Positions 50,707 through 59,531 are shown, counted from the stretch's first letter. The stretch: 63,416 nt of DNA from an uncultured Lentisphaerota bacterium (GCA_903912445.1 CAIWHP010000158.1:1-63416), one strand, 5' to 3'. Numbers and translations: made by a program. The notes: generated from the letters alone by a model not told the origin.

Positions 50707-53700
50707 TCATGACGGGTTTTGCGAGGTGCCGGCCGGCGGCTGGCCCAGCGCGGCAAGGTGCGCGCGCAGCACGGAGGCGATCTCGGCGTCGTGCGGCGGC
50801 CGAAAGAGGGCAAAGTGGTCGCCGGGGATCACATGCACGTCCAGGCCCGCGCCGGCAAACTCGCGCCAGCCGGCCCACTGGTCGGTGACGATGCTGTTGG
50901 GCGGCTTGGCGGACCGGAACAGGAGGATGCGGCCGGGCCATATTTTCGGCAGATAGTTCCAGGCGGCGGCCACCTGGCTTTTCATCGCCTGGTCGATGGT
51001 CTCCTGTTGTGCGCGGGTGTCGCGATGGCCGCGGCGCAGCTGCCGGCGGAAGCGCAGCCAGGCGATTTTTTCGCGGAAGAACTGCACTTTTTCGCCCGGG
51101 CTGCGGCGCCAGAAATTGGCGAGATAGGTCAGCACGCGCCGGGCAAAGCTGAGGTGCAGGGACGGGCCGTAGGCATCCACCAAAAACAGCAGCGCGACCG
51201 TTTCGCCGGCGGCGCGCAGGCGCTGCGCCAACTCCAGCGCGATATGGCCGCCGACGGAAAAGCCGCCGAGCAGATACGGGCCATGCGGCTGCATCTGGCG
51301 CAGGGCCGGCAGAAATTCCTCGGCCATGCTTTCGATGGTGACGCCCGCCGGCGCGGCGCCGGAGAGGCCGAGCGTCTCCAGCGCGTAGAAGGGCTGGTTG
51401 GGGCCCAGTTGCCGGGACACGCCTTGGAACCAGTGCGCGCCACCACCGGCGCCGGTGACGCAGAAGATGGGGCGCAGCGCGCCGGCGCCCTGCAACACGA
51501 CGACGCTCGCAGGGAGCGTGGGGGCCGTGGAGCGGGGCTTCAGGCGTTCCGCCAGCTTGGCGATCGTCGGCGCGTGGAACAGCGCGGCGATGTTGAGCTT
51601 CTGCTGGAAGGTCCCGCTGATCCGGTTCAGCAGCCGCAACGCCAGCAACGAGTGCCCGCCCAGCTCGAAGAAATTATCCTCGACGCCCACGCCGCGCACG
51701 CCCAGCACTTCCTCAAAAAGCGTGGCGAGGCGCTGCTCCAGTTCGTTGCGCGGCAGCACGGCGTTTACGATGCGCACATGGCCGGCGGGATCCGGCGGCG
51801 GCAGCGCCTTGCGGTCCACCTTGCCGGCGGCGTTGCGCGGCAGCGCGGGCACCAGCGTAAAATTTTGCGGCACCATGTGGCACGGCAGCCGCGCCAGCAG
51901 GTAGGCGCGCAGATCCGTGCGCAGATCCGCGCTTTCCAGGGCGGGCACCACGTAGGCGATTACGCCTTGCACAATTTCGTTTTCGATCAGCGGACGGCAG
52001 CAGGCCTCGCGCACGCCGGGATGCGTGCGCAGCGCCGCCTCGATCTCGCCCAACTCTACGCGCGCCCCGCGGATCTGCACCTGGTCATCGAGGCGGCCGA
52101 GAAATTCGAGTTCGCCATCGGTCTGCCAGCGCGCCCAGTCGCCGGTGCGGTACATGCGCGCGCCGGGTGTGCCGGCAAACGGATCGGGCACGAAGCGCTC
52201 GGCCGTCAGCTCGGGCCGCCGCAGATAGCCCCGCGCCACCTGTTCGCCGCCCAAATACAATTCCCCGCTGACGCCCGGCGGCACGGGCTGCCGCTCCGCA
52301 CTGAGCACATAGACGCGCACGTTGCCGATGCCGCGGCCGATGCTGGGCCGGCCGGCGCCGGCCGCGGTGACGGTCGACCATGTGCTGTCCACCGTGTTCT
52401 CGGTCGGGCCGTAGGTGTTGAGCACGGCGAACGGCAGCTCCGGGCGCGGCCGGATATGCAGCGTGTCGCCGCCCGTCAGCAGATAGCGCAGCGCCGGCGT
52501 CGCGGGCCACGGGCGCGCCAGCATCAGCTCCGCGAGCGCCGTCGGCACAAAGGTGAACGTCACGCCTTCCGCCGCCAGCCAGAGCAGGAAGGCTTCCGGA
52601 TCGGTCAGCACGTCGCTGGCAAGGATGAGCACCGTGCCGCCGGCACAGAGGCAGGGCCAGAGATCGGCCACGGAGGCATCGAAGGTGACGCTGGCCACCA
52701 TCGTGCCGCGGTCGCGGGCGGTCAGTTGCAGCCGCTGGTGATAGAAACAAACCAGGTTGGTCAGCGAGTGGTGCTCGATCTCCACGCCCTTGGGCTGGCC
52801 GGTGGAGCCGGAGGTGTAGATGATGTAGGCGCGGCGTTGCGGGTCGGCAGGCACGCCGGGTTCCGCGGCGGACTCGGCGGCGAACACGCTCGCGGCGTCG
52901 TCGAGCTGCAGGACGAGGCCCGGCCAGCTGCCGAGGCGCGCGGCGTGGCAGGGCTGCGCGAGGCAGCAGCGTGCGCCGCAATCGTTGAGCAGAAAACTCA
53001 AGCGCTCGTCCGGCGCGGCCGGGTCGAGCGGCACGAACGCGCCGCCGGCCTTGAGCACGCCCAGCACGGCAACGATGTAGGCGCACGAGCGCTCGAACAG
53101 CAGCGCCACGGTGGCCTCCGGCCGCAGTCCTTCGCGGAGCAGACGCTGCGCGACGCGGTTGGACTGCCGGTCGAGCTCGCCGTAGGTCAGGGAGCGCGTG
53201 GGGCTGCACGCGGCGGGGGCGTCCGGCTGCCGCCGCGCCTGTTCGCGGAAAAAATCCACGACGGATTTTTCGCGCGGGAACTGCATGTCCGTGCGGTTCC
53301 ATTCCGTCAGCACCAGCTGCGCTTCCTCCGGCGTCGCCGCGCGCGCCGCGGCTTCCTCCGCCGGTTCCGCCGCGGCCGCTTTGGGCGTGGCGCGCAGGGC
53401 CGGCCGGTCTATTTTTCCGCTGCTTGTGCGCGGCATCTCCGGCAGAAACGTAAATACGCCGGGAATCAGGAAGCGCTGGATGTGGTCCGCCAGAAACTCG
53501 CGCAGCGCCTCGCCCGTCGGCGCCGCGCCGCGCGCCACGAGCCATGCGCATAATTTATCTTCGTGCAGCAGCACGACCGCTTCGCGCACCGCCGGGTGTC
53601 GCAGCAGCGCGGCCTCGATTTCGCCCAGCTCGATGCGCACACCCTGGAACTTCACCTGGAAATCGAGCCGTCGCAGACAGTCGAGCCGTCCATCCTCCAG

Positions 53701-56235
53701 CCAGCGCACGAGGTCGCCGGTGCGATACATCCGCGCGCCCTCCACGCCGGCGAACGGATCGGGCAGGAAGCGCTCCGCGCTCAGCTCCGGCCGGTTGAGA
53801 TAGCCCAGCCCGGTGCCGGGCCCGCCGAGGAACAGTTCGCCCGGCACGCCGACGGGCAGCGGCTGCCCCTGTGCGTCCAGCACATAGCCGCGATAATTTT
53901 CCACGAGGCGGCCGATGGTCGGGCGGTACGCGTCCGTGCGGCACTCGTCGCAGGTGGCCCAGATGGAGCATTCGGTCGGGCCATAGATATTCACGAAGCG
54001 GCGGCCCGGCCCCCACAGGGTGACCAGTTCCGCCGGACAGGCCTCGCCGCAACATAACACCAGGCGCAAGGCGGGCGCCACCGGCACCGGCGTGCTGCGC
54101 AGCCCGGTGGGGGTCGGCATGATGACCGTGATCTGGTGTTGCTCCAGAAAACTGGTCAGCCCGGGACCCGGCCGCAGTTTTTCCCACGGCGCGAGCACGA
54201 GCGTCGCCCCGCTTTGCAAGGCCAGCAACATCTCGAACAGCGAAGCATCAAAGCTGGTGGCGGAAAGCTGCAGCACGCGGTCGCCGGGCTGCACGTCGAA
54301 CTTCGCGCGCAGCGTCGCGCTCAAATTACTCAAGCCGCGGTGCAGGTTGATCGCGCCCTTGGGTTGGCCGGTGGAGCCGCTGGTGAACAGGATGTTGGCC
54401 GGGTCGTCGGGCCGCGGCGCGCCGGGCAGGTCGGTGGCGTCGAGCGCGGCGAGGGCCGCGCGCTCGGCAGCGTCATCGAGGCAGACCACGCGCAGGTTGC
54501 CGGTGGGCAGGTCGGACGCGAGCGCCTGCTGGGTCAGCACCACGTCGGGTTGCAGGTCCTGCAGGTAAAACTCCAGCCGCGCGCGGGGATTCACCGCATC
54601 CACCGGCGCATATACCAAGCCGCCCTTGAGGAGCGCGAGCCACGCGACCATCTGCTCCGGCGAGCGGTCGAGGATCACACAGACGCGCGCGCCGGGTTGC
54701 GTCCACGACAACAACCGCCGCGCCAGCTGGTTCGCGCGGCGGTTCAGGCTGGCGTAGGAAACGGTTTGCCCCTCGCATTCGAGGGCCGGGGCGTCCGGCG
54801 TGCGCCGTGCCTGGGCTTCCAGCAGTCGCTGCACCGGCTCCGCGGGATAGTCCAAAGACCCGCCCTGCCAGCGCTCCAGCGCGAGCGTGCGCTCGGCCGC
54901 CGGCAGCATGTTCACCCGGCCCAGCGGCAGTTCCGCGGGCGCGGCCGCCAACGCTTCCAGCAGCGTGCGCAACTGCTCCAGCACATGCGCCACCTGCCCG
55001 GCAGCATGCCGCTGCGGCGCGCACTCCAGCGCCAGCGTCAACTGCCGGTCGGCATAGGCCGCCAAGGTCAACAGATCGGTTTTTTCCAGCAACTCGACGG
55101 TGCTGGGGGCCCAGGCGGCACACGGCCGCTGCGTCAGCCGCGCATTCAGTTCGAACGTTTCAAAGACCAGCACGGTGCGGAACAGCCGGGCCTGGCCGGG
55201 CAGTTCAGCCCAGTGCCGGATCTGCGCGGGCGAGGCGAGTTCGCCGGCGCGCACCGCCACCTGTTGCGCGCGCAGGCCGCGCAGCCAGGCGCCCACCTGC
55301 TGGTCGGGCGCGATGTTGACCCGGAAGGGCACCGTATTGATGAAGAGGCCGACGCGCTTGTCGGCATCGGTGCCGGGCCAATGGCGCCCCGCCCGCGTGG
55401 TGCCGAAGGTGACATCCTCTACCGCGTTATAACGACCCAACGCCAAGGCCCAGGCGCCTTGGACGAGGTTGTTGAGCGTCACGCCATGGCGCCCGGCGCC
55501 GGCCTGCAGACGGGCCTTGGCCTCCGCGTCCAACACGATCTTCTGCGTCGCTTGGCCGGGCACGTCAGCGCCTTCCTCGGCCGCCACGGCCAGCGACGGC
55601 AGCGCGGGCGCGTCCACAAAGTGATGCAGGGCGGCCCGCCAATAGCCTTGGGCGGCGCCCACAGGCTGTGCGGCCAGCCACTCCAGGTACTCGGCGAACG
55701 GCCGCGCCGGCGGCAGTTCCGGAACCCGGCCGGTCAGCAGCGCCGCGTAGATCTGGCAGAGCTCTTCCAGCAGGAGCGAGTGCGCGCGGCCGTCCAGCAA
55801 CCCGTGATGGAACGTCCAGACAAAATCAACCGCGGTCGCGCTCCAGCGGAAGATGGTCAGGCGCCAAAGCGGCGGCCGGTCGAGGTCCACCCCGCGGGCG
55901 CGATCTTCGGTCAAAAATTCTTCCAGCAGGCCGCCCCGGTGGTCCGGCGCCTCGCGGGTCAGGTCGCGCACCTGCACGGGGGGCACAACCGTGGCCGCGA
56001 AAAACTCGCGCAACTCCCCGCCGGCATCCGTGCTGAAATACGCGCGCAACATATCGTGGCGCGCCGCCAGCAACTCCCACGCGCGGACAAAAGGATCCAG
56101 TTCCACGGCCTCGGTCATGCGGCAGACGAGTTGCTGGATGTAGTGACCCTCGTGGGGCGCGACCAGCGAGCGCAGCACCATGCTTTGCTGCATGGGCGTC
56201 AGGTCAAAATGTTGATTCTTTTCCTCTTTGTCCAT
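50707..56235 (-). CDS. Non-ribosomal peptide synthetase, C-A-A-PCP-TE
   Basis: 1842 residues. Condensation domain about 8-440 with HHGLLDG at 143-149. First adenylation domain about 465-950: SGSTGQPKG 619-627, FDASLFE (Asp663, amino-group anchor), YGPTE 751-755, YRTGDL, Lys941. A linker with the usual WNRTD motif (979-983) leads straight into a second adenylation domain, about 990-1480 (TSGSTGQPKG 1141-1150, FDASVAD, YGPTE, GKVDRKAL). A single carrier domain has Ser1529 in LGGHSL, and a thioesterase has Ser1660 in GGFSVGG and His in PGDHF. No carrier or condensation domain separates the two A domains. Its product is unknown. A phosphopantetheinyl transferase follows. Confidence 0.96.
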   Translation of the reverse strand: MDKEEKNQHFDLTPMQQSMVLRSLVAPHEGHYIQQLVCRMTEAVELDPFVRAWELLAARHDMLRAYFSTDAGGELREFFAATVVPPVQVRDLTREAPDHRGGLLEEFLTEDRARGVDLDRPPLWRLTIFRWSATAVDFVWTFHHGLLDGRAHSLLLEELCQIYAALLTGRVPELPPARPFAEYLEWLAAQPVGAAQGYWRAALHHFVDAPALPSLAVAAEEGADVPGQATQKIVLDAEAKARLQAGAGRHGVTLNNLVQGAWALALGRYNAVEDVTFGTTRAGRHWPGTDADKRVGLFINTVPFRVNIAPDQQVGAWLRGLRAQQVAVRAGELASPAQIRHWAELPGQARLFRTVLVFETFELNARLTQRPCAAWAPSTVELLEKTDLLTLAAYADRQLTLALECAPQRHAAGQVAHVLEQLRTLLEALAAAPAELPLGRVNMLPAAERTLALERWQGGSLDYPAEPVQRLLEAQARRTPDAPALECEGQTVSYASLNRRANQLARRLLSWTQPGARVCVILDRSPEQMVAWLALLKGGLVYAPVDAVNPRARLEFYLQDLQPDVVLTQQALASDLPTGNLRVVCLDDAAERAALAALDATDLPGAPRPDDPANILFTSGSTGQPKGAINLHRGLSNLSATLRAKFDVQPGDRVLQLSATSFDASLFEMLLALQSGATLVLAPWEKLRPGPGLTSFLEQHQITVIMPTPTGLRSTPVPVAPALRLVLCCGEACPAELVTLWGPGRRFVNIYGPTECSIWATCDECRTDAYRPTIGRLVENYRGYVLDAQGQPLPVGVPGELFLGGPGTGLGYLNRPELSAERFLPDPFAGVEGARMYRTGDLVRWLEDGRLDCLRRLDFQVKFQGVRIELGEIEAALLRHPAVREAVVLLHEDKLCAWLVARGAAPTGEALREFLADHIQRFLIPGVFTFLPEMPRTSSGKIDRPALRATPKAAAAEPAEEAAARAATPEEAQLVLTEWNRTDMQFPREKSVVDFFREQARRQPDAPAACSPTRSLTYGELDRQSNRVAQRLLREGLRPEATVALLFERSCAYIVAVLGVLKAGGAFVPLDPAAPDERLSFLLNDCGARCCLAQPCHAARLGSWPGLVLQLDDAASVFAAESAAEPGVPADPQRRAYIIYTSGSTGQPKGVEIEHHSLTNLVCFYHQRLQLTARDRGTMVASVTFDASVADLWPCLCAGGTVLILASDVLTDPEAFLLWLAAEGVTFTFVPTALAELMLARPWPATPALRYLLTGGDTLHIRPRPELPFAVLNTYGPTENTVDSTWSTVTAAGAGRPSIGRGIGNVRVYVLSAERQPVPPGVSGELYLGGEQVARGYLRRPELTAERFVPDPFAGTPGARMYRTGDWARWQTDGELEFLGRLDDQVQIRGARVELGEIEAALRTHPGVREACCRPLIENEIVQGVIAYVVPALESADLRTDLRAYLLARLPCHMVPQNFTLVPALPRNAAGKVDRKALPPPDPAGHVRIVNAVLPRNELEQRLATLFEEVLGVRGVGVEDNFFELGGHSLLALRLLNRISGTFQQKLNIAALFHAPTIAKLAERLKPRSTAPTLPASVVVLQGAGALRPIFCVTGAGGGAHWFQGVSRQLGPNQPFYALETLGLSGAAPAGVTIESMAEEFLPALRQMQPHGPYLLGGFSVGGHIALELAQRLRAAGETVALLFLVDAYGPSLHLSFARRVLTYLANFWRRSPGEKVQFFREKIAWLRFRRQLRRGHRDTRAQQETIDQAMKSQVAAAWNYLPKIWPGRILLFRSAKPPNSIVTDQWAGWREFAGAGLDVHVIPGDHFALFRPPHDAEIASVLRAHLAALGQPPAGTSQNPS

Positions 56236-56271
56236 GAGGGAAGAGCCCCGACCGTCACCATCACGATTATT

Positions 56272-56301
56272 TCAATAGTAGACCCGGCGAGGTCCCGTCA
56301 A
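56272..56301 (-). promoter_or_regulatory. NRPS promoter
   Basis: Minus strand TTGACG (56301-56296), 18 bases, TATTGA (56277-56272), about 37 bases before ATG 56235. The leader has no strong Shine-Dalgarno. Confidence 0.5.
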
Positions 56302-56316
56302 GCCCGAAGATAAGGG

Positions 56317-56373
56317 CCGTCCGAGGTTAACGGACGGAGACTCCCCTGCCAGGGGCGGGTGTGGACACACCCG
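56317..56373. terminator. Array of three hairpins
   Basis: CCGTCCG/CGGACGG (56317-56337), CCCCT/AGGGG (56343-56355) and CGGGTGTG/CACACCCG (56356-56373) follow one another within 60 bases. They lie downstream of the isomerase gene and just before the NRPS promoter. They may end isomerase transcription or be a dispersed structured repeat. Confidence 0.45.
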
Positions 56374-56466
56374 TTCCTGCTGCCGATGTGTGTGTACCCG
56401 CAACCCTTGGCCCCGCCGCTCTTCAGCACCGTCCGGCGGGCTTCCCCGCGGATTGAACGCGCGCGT

Positions 56467-57354
56467 TCAGGCGGTGGCCCACTGCTCGCGGATGAAGGCG
56501 CAGGCCTTCGCCGGGTCGGTCTCGCCCTTCTTCCAGCCGCACTCGAGCGAAACTTTCCCGCGGTAGCCGATGCCCTTGAGCGCCTTGAAGTAGGGGCGGA
56601 AGTCCGTGCCGCCGGGCATGGGCGCGATGCGCGAGCCCTTCTGCGCCACATGGACGTGGACGATGCGCGCGCCGGCCTTGGCGATCGCGTCCGGCTGCTC
56701 ATCCTCCTGCAACATGTGATAAACATCGGCATGTAGCTTGAACGCCGGATGTGCCACCGCGTCCACGAGCGCCGCGCCCTCGGTGATGGAGTTGATGAAG
56801 TTGGTCTCCTTGCGGTTGAGCGGCTCAAGCGCGAGCATGACGCCCGCCTGCTCCGCCGCGGGCGCGATGCGCTTGGCAAAGGCGATGAATTGCTCGCGCG
56901 CTTTCGCCGCGTCGAAGCCCTCCGGAATCTTGCGCGCGCCGCCGCTGCCGAAGACAACGGTCTTGATGTTGGCGAGGCCCGCGCGCCGCAGCGCGTTCTC
57001 GGCATACTTCGCGGCCGCGTCGTGGTTCGCGTCCGGCCCGACGATCTTCATGCCGCCCGGCAGGAAGCCGTTGACCGCCAGCACGGGGATGACGAGGCCC
57101 TTGAGCTGCGCGAGGTTCTTCTCGAACTCCGCCTCGGGTTTGTCCGGCACGAACAGGCCGCCGACGTTGCCTTCGAGGAAGTCATAGCCTGCCGTCTGCA
57201 TGTCGGCCGCGTCCTTGTTGCCGCGGCAGACGCCGACCAGCGGCTTGAACCCGTCCGCCGCCGGGGCGCCCCGCAGCAGCGCGACACCCGCGCCCGCCAC
57301 TGCCACCCGCTGCAAGAAACTCCGCCGCGACCATTGTTGCTGCTGCTGGTTCAT
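56467..57354 (-). CDS. Tat-exported sugar-phosphate isomerase/epimerase-like TIM barrel
   Basis: 295 residues from ATG 57354, GGAG site present. A twin-arginine motif SRRSFLQ (9-15) and hydrophobic segment precede an AP-endonuclease-2/xylose-isomerase-like barrel. Metal-ligand candidates lie in LALEPLNRKE (Glu), KLHADVYHML (Asp, His), VHVHVAQKG (His) and GKVSLECGWKKGE (Glu). Related enzymes isomerise or epimerise keto-sugars such as hydroxypyruvate or tagatose/psicose. Export of this family by Tat is frequent in Planctomycetes and Verrucomicrobia. The ATG overlaps the stop of the preceding small gene (ATGA). Confidence 0.87.
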   Translation of the reverse strand: MNQQQQQWSRRSFLQRVAVAGAGVALLRGAPAADGFKPLVGVCRGNKDAADMQTAGYDFLEGNVGGLFVPDKPEAEFEKNLAQLKGLVIPVLAVNGFLPGGMKIVGPDANHDAAAKYAENALRRAGLANIKTVVFGSGGARKIPEGFDAAKAREQFIAFAKRIAPAAEQAGVMLALEPLNRKETNFINSITEGAALVDAVAHPAFKLHADVYHMLQEDEQPDAIAKAGARIVHVHVAQKGSRIAPMPGGTDFRPYFKALKGIGYRGKVSLECGWKKGETDPAKACAFIREQWATA

Positions 57355-57578
57355 GTTTGTCTCCGTTTGCGTTTTCCAACCTTGGGAAGAGGTGTCCGTT
57401 CGTTTTTCAAAACCTTGGAAATATCCACGCCGCACTCCGCCAGCCACTCCGCCGCCGGATGGGTGCGATGCAGCCCGGCGCGATAACCCGCGCGGTTCAG
57501 CGCCCAGGCGAAGTCGTTCAGCTCGCTCAGCCGGCGCACGGCGCGTTGGGCGGGAGTAAATTTATTTTTCAACGGCAC
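57351..57578 (-). CDS. Small basic protein coupled to the isomerase gene
   Basis: 75 residues from GTG 57578, which overlaps the end of the nucleotidyltransferase gene by 17 bases. The stop overlaps the isomerase ATG by 4. This chain of overlaps supports a real gene. The body (RRLSELNDFAWALNRAGYRAG, HRTHPAAEWLAECG) is helical with no known family. The last 25 residues are encoded by palindromic repeat cluster E and are very basic (KVGKRKRRQT), so the natural C-terminus may have been replaced by repeat sequence. Confidence 0.5.
   Translation of the reverse strand: MPLKNKFTPAQRAVRRLSELNDFAWALNRAGYRAGLHRTHPAAEWLAECGVDISKVLKNERTPLPKVGKRKRRQT
57372..57421. repeat. Palindromic repeat cluster E (2 copies)
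   Basis: TTTTCCAACCTTGGGAA (57372-57388) and TTTTTCAAAACCTTGGAAA (57403-57421), imperfect copies, lie 18-67 bases upstream of the isomerase ATG and inside the end of the 75-codon gene. Confidence 0.7.
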
Positions 57579-58041
57579 GTTTCAAGACCTCGATATCAAC
57601 GCGATCCGTGGCGGAATTCCGCGCCTGCTTCATGGTGATCAGGTCTGCCGGACGCACCACCCTGATATTGAACTGATCCCACTTCCTCAGCCTGGCATAG
57701 CGCAACATGCGGCGATGCTTGGGCTGCTGGGCCAGCAAGAGATCGAGCATCGAGATATCTTCGTTGCCCGGAATGGCCTTCCACAGGCGGCGCACCGATA
57801 AACCTGAATCACGGAACTCGATGCTCTGCGGATTCGCGTGGTAGCCCAGTTGGACCAGCACACGGACCATTTCCTCCACATCATCGGGATGTACCAGAAA
57901 ATCAATGTCGCGGGTCGTGCGTACTCCGCCGTATATCGTCGTCGCCACGCCGCCGACCAGCGCATAGCGCACGGACGTGGCTTGCAGCGCCTGAACGATA
58001 TCATTGAACTGTCCGAACAAATTTTGCATCAAGGCATCCAT
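57562..58041 (-). CDS. Nucleotidyltransferase-fold protein
   Basis: 159 residues. The pattern YALVGGVATTIYGGVRTTRDIDFLV (about 26-50) is the GG...DID nucleotidyltransferase signature of AbiEii/MNT-like proteins. The C-terminal part is helical (DLITMKQARNSATDRVDIEVLKRAV). Such proteins are often in two-gene toxin-antitoxin or stress modules; the small overlapping gene that follows could be the partner, but no HEPN motif is seen. ATG 58041 is used; ATG 58029 is an alternative. A dispersed repeat with CCGCCATCAACCAT precedes it. Confidence 0.8.
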   Translation of the reverse strand: MDALMQNLFGQFNDIVQALQATSVRYALVGGVATTIYGGVRTTRDIDFLVHPDDVEEMVRVLVQLGYHANPQSIEFRDSGLSVRRLWKAIPGNEDISMLDLLLAQQPKHRRMLRYARLRKWDQFNIRVVRPADLITMKQARNSATDRVDIEVLKRAVEK

Positions 58042-58055
58042 CCGCCATCAACCAT
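58042..58055. repeat. Dispersed CCGCCATCAACCAT repeat
   Basis: Exact match to 8096-8109 before the lacI-family gene. Here too it lies directly 5' of a start codon, on the other side, in the gap between purD and the nucleotidyltransferase gene. Confidence 0.5.
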
Positions 58056-58099
58056 TCACCGTCATCCATTTCTTCTTGACCCTCGCCACTCGTCCCGCG

Positions 58100-59380
58100 T
58101 CACTTCTTCTCGCGCTGCAGCGCGCGCCAGGCGATGTCCTTGCGGAACTGCATGCCCGCAAACTGGATTTTGCCCGTCGCCTCGTAGGCGCGCCGGATCG
58201 CCGTGCCGAGGTCGGCGCCGAGCGCGGTGACGCCAAGCACGCGCCCGCCGGCAGTCACCACCGCCTCGCCCTGCTGCGTGGTGCCGGCATGGAAGACCGT
58301 CGCGCCCGGCACGGCGTTGGCGGCGGCAAGGCCGGTGATCGCATCGCCTTTGCGGTAGCTGCCGGGATAGCCGCCCGCGGCGACGACGATGCACACGCTC
58401 GGCTCCGGGCGCCAGCGCACGAGGCTCTCGGTGAGCGTGCCGTCGATGCACGCCTCGAGCGCGGGGACCATGTCGCCCTCCCAGCGCGCCAGCACGGCCT
58501 GCGTCTCGGGATCGCCGAAGCGGCAGTTGAATTCCAACACCTTCGGGCCGGCCTTCGTCATCATCAGGCCCGCGTAGAGCAGGCCCTTGTAGGTGATGCC
58601 GCGCCGCCGCAGCTCGCGCAGCATCCGGCCGAACACGTCCTCGCGGATGAACGGCAGCAGGTCGGCGGTGACCACCGGCGCGGGCGAGTAGGCGCCCATG
58701 CCGCCGGTGTTCGGGCCGCTGTCGCCATCGCCGACGCGCTTGTGGTCCTGCGACGACGCGAGCAGCACGACATGCTCACCGTCGAGCAGGGCGAGGATCG
58801 AAGCCTCCTCGCCCTCCAGGAATTCCTCGATGAGCACCGTGTTGCCGGCGTCGCCGAACGCGCGCGCCACCAGCGCCTCGTCGATCGCGGCCTCCGCCTC
58901 GGCCAGCGTCAGCGCCACCGTCACGCCCTTGCCGGCGGCGAGGCCGTCGGCCTTGACGACGATAGGCGCGCCCTGTTGCCGCACATAGGTTTTCGCGGCC
59001 GCGGCGTCGGTGAAGGTCGCCGAGCGCGCGGTCGGCACCCCGGCGGCGGCCATCACGTCCTTGGAGAACTGCTTGCTGCCCTCGAGGCGCGCGCCCGCCT
59101 GGCAGGGACCGAACACCCGCAGGCCCGCCGCCAGGAACAGATCCGTGATGCCGGCGCAGAGCGGCGCTTCCGGGCCGACCACGGTCAGGTCGGGCCGGTT
59201 GTGCTGGGCCCACGCGAGCAGGCCGGGGAGGTCTTCGGACTTGAGCGGGAGGTTCGTGCCGAGCGTGGCGGTGCCGGCGTTCCCCGGCGCGCAAAAGAGC
59301 TCGGGGCGGCGGCTGTCGCGCCAGAGCTTCCAGGCGAGCGCGTGCTCGCGTCCGCCGCTGCCGATGACAAGAATTTTCAT
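58100..59380 (-). CDS. purD: Phosphoribosylamine-glycine ligase
   Basis: 426 residues. It joins glycine to 5-phosphoribosylamine with ATP, the second step of purine synthesis, in the cytoplasm. Family marks are KILVIGSGGREHALAWKL at the start, VVGPEAPLCAGI, the ATP-grasp region VVKADGLAAGKGVTV, EEFLEGEEASILAL, GPNTGGMGAYSPAP and LEFNCRFGDPETQ. Length is normal. ATG 59380 has a GGAG site. It is divergent from the toxin-antitoxin pair. No other purine gene lies nearby. Confidence 0.97.
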   Translation of the reverse strand: MKILVIGSGGREHALAWKLWRDSRRPELFCAPGNAGTATLGTNLPLKSEDLPGLLAWAQHNRPDLTVVGPEAPLCAGITDLFLAAGLRVFGPCQAGARLEGSKQFSKDVMAAAGVPTARSATFTDAAAAKTYVRQQGAPIVVKADGLAAGKGVTVALTLAEAEAAIDEALVARAFGDAGNTVLIEEFLEGEEASILALLDGEHVVLLASSQDHKRVGDGDSGPNTGGMGAYSPAPVVTADLLPFIREDVFGRMLRELRRRGITYKGLLYAGLMMTKAGPKVLEFNCRFGDPETQAVLARWEGDMVPALEACIDGTLTESLVRWRPEPSVCIVVAAGGYPGSYRKGDAITGLAAANAVPGATVFHAGTTQQGEAVVTAGGRVLGVTALGADLGTAIRRAYEATGKIQFAGMQFRKDIAWRALQREKK

Positions 59381-59496
59381 GATGGGTCTCCGCTGGAGCG
59401 CGGTGATTCTATGCGCCGCGCCGCAAAAACGAAGCGCAAAATTGATCCATGGCGCACGCCAGGCCGTTGTGCGGTTTGACCGGACAGGGTCCGCTT

Positions 59497-59525
59497 TTGA
59501 CGTTTTGACGTTATGACGCTATAGT
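59497..59525 (+). promoter_or_regulatory. Toxin-antitoxin promoter with tandem operator repeats
   Basis: TTGACG (59497-59502), 17 bases, TATAGT (59520-59525). ATG 59532 follows after six bases, so the mRNA is probably leaderless. Three direct 8-base repeats TGACGTTT, TGACGTTA and TGACGCTA occupy 59498-59521 and thus cover the -35 and spacer, as expected for autorepression by the ribbon-helix-helix antitoxin. Confidence 0.7.
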
Positions 59526-59531
59526 GCCTCC

